Origin: Lysinibacillus odysseyi 34hs-1 = NBRC 100172
GTDB lineage: Bacteria > Bacillota > Bacilli > Bacillales_A > Planococcaceae
Direction of reading: 5' to 3'
NCBI RefSeq assembly: GCF_001591965.1
Contig: NZ_BCVX01000004.1
Span: 186,001 to 250,000, forward strand
Length of the DNA: 64,000 nucleotides
Part shown: positions 63,716 through 64,000 of the stretch, piece by piece
Numbering within the stretch: the first letter of the stretch is position 1
Layout: each line of letters begins with the position of its first letter
Translations under genes and position numbers: made by a program
Notes under the pieces: generated by a model
What the model saw: the letters and a program-made list of their open reading frames with translations, nothing else
Told to the model about the DNA's origin: nothing
The model's database searches: none

Positions 63716-64000
63716 ATGTAAAGTGGTATCATTTCTAGACAGCTCCTATTTATAGAAGCCTCGATTCCTTTGGGAACCGGGGCTTTTTGGATTACGTGCA
63801 TAGAAAGCATGGCGTGGAATCCGCAGCAGGGCGGCTAACATACGAATTAGCTGCCAATTGTTCTGAAAGGAATAAAGTTTACAGCTATTTCCCCACGGGT
63901 CCTTCTTTCCCAATTATTTTGTATTGTCGATATGACATGGTCAATATCCCCGGTGAACTTCAAAATAACAAAATTAACTAACAGTAATATGTATATAATA
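63716..64000. other. End of window, intergenic
   Basis: Apart from the terminator at 63756-63789 there is no supported gene. A 64-codon frame at 63787 begins within the terminator and is not called. Confidence 0.5.
63756..63789 (+). terminator. Terminator of the alcohol/aldehyde dehydrogenase operon
   Basis: AAGCC.CG.TTCC pairs with GGAA.CG.GGCTT, followed by TTTTTGG. Confidence 0.8.

Noticed and set aside
63787-63981. 64-codon frame at the window end
   Set aside because: It begins inside the terminator hairpin and lacks a ribosome site.

Overview
The window looks like chromosome of a low-GC Gram-positive bacterium of the order Bacillales, most likely a Planococcaceae relative of Solibacillus or Lysinibacillus. 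This rests on strong Shine-Dalgarno sites, frequent TTG/GTG starts, an S-layer (SLH) exoprotein, Bacillus-type GlpP, TcyP and YhgD/YhgE homologues, and rho-independent terminators throughout. No database search was possible, so family names come from motifs read in the translations.

Positions 1-7400 are a decayed, AT-rich accessory island. It holds a PD-(D/E)XK-like protein, a GIY-YIG protein, an integrase stump cut by an IS21-type istB relic, a broken EVE-HNH nuclease gene, a small gene with an in-frame stop, and an intact two-gene unit of unknown function (membrane coiled-coil protein plus acidic protein). The right edge is a 3' fragment of tmRNA (ssrA) with its terminator, the usual scar of an element integrated into ssrA. 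Just outside it lies a C-terminal SAVED-domain stump, probably the remnant of a CBASS effector.

Positions 7500-21500 carry a TerD/TerA-type fusion, a chemotaxis receptor, and a compact three-gene operon (GHKL ATPase plus two unrecognised proteins) followed by a separate GIY-YIG/DUF4357 gene. This is the best candidate for an undescribed system. An SLH/YcdB-type exoprotein, a PD-(D/E)XK nuclease-like protein with a duplicated C-terminal domain and a small winged-helix replication-type protein follow.

Positions 22000-40150 are mostly metabolic: a YfcC carrier, a class C beta-lactamase-fold hydrolase, a 2-hydroxyacid dehydrogenase, a secreted purple-acid-type phosphatase, a probable mevalonate-catabolic operon (XRE-cupin regulator, degradative HMG-CoA reductase, TctB/TctA-like transporter, HMG-CoA lyase), an amidase with a GatC/AtzG-like partner, an ArsB-type exporter, and GlpP.

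Positions 40200-46140 are a glycerol-3-phosphate-type ABC transporter operon behind a terminator-like leader, with a TIM-barrel protein and a HAD phosphatase. Then come a YhgD-like TetR regulator and YhgE/Pip sharing a 23-bp operator, and the cystine symporter TcyP.

Positions 52100-63700 form a divergent catabolic locus around a LacI-type regulator. Leftward runs a nine-gene operon (enoyl-CoA hydratase, GntP permease, thiolase, 3-hydroxyacyl-CoA dehydrogenase, two hot-dog proteins, thioesterase, a crotonase lacking both catalytic glutamates, acyl-CoA ligase). Rightward run an aldehyde dehydrogenase and an iron alcohol dehydrogenase. Both promoters carry the same 16-bp palindrome-containing operator. 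No acyl-CoA dehydrogenase is present, so the substrate probably enters at the hydroxy- or enoyl-acyl level.
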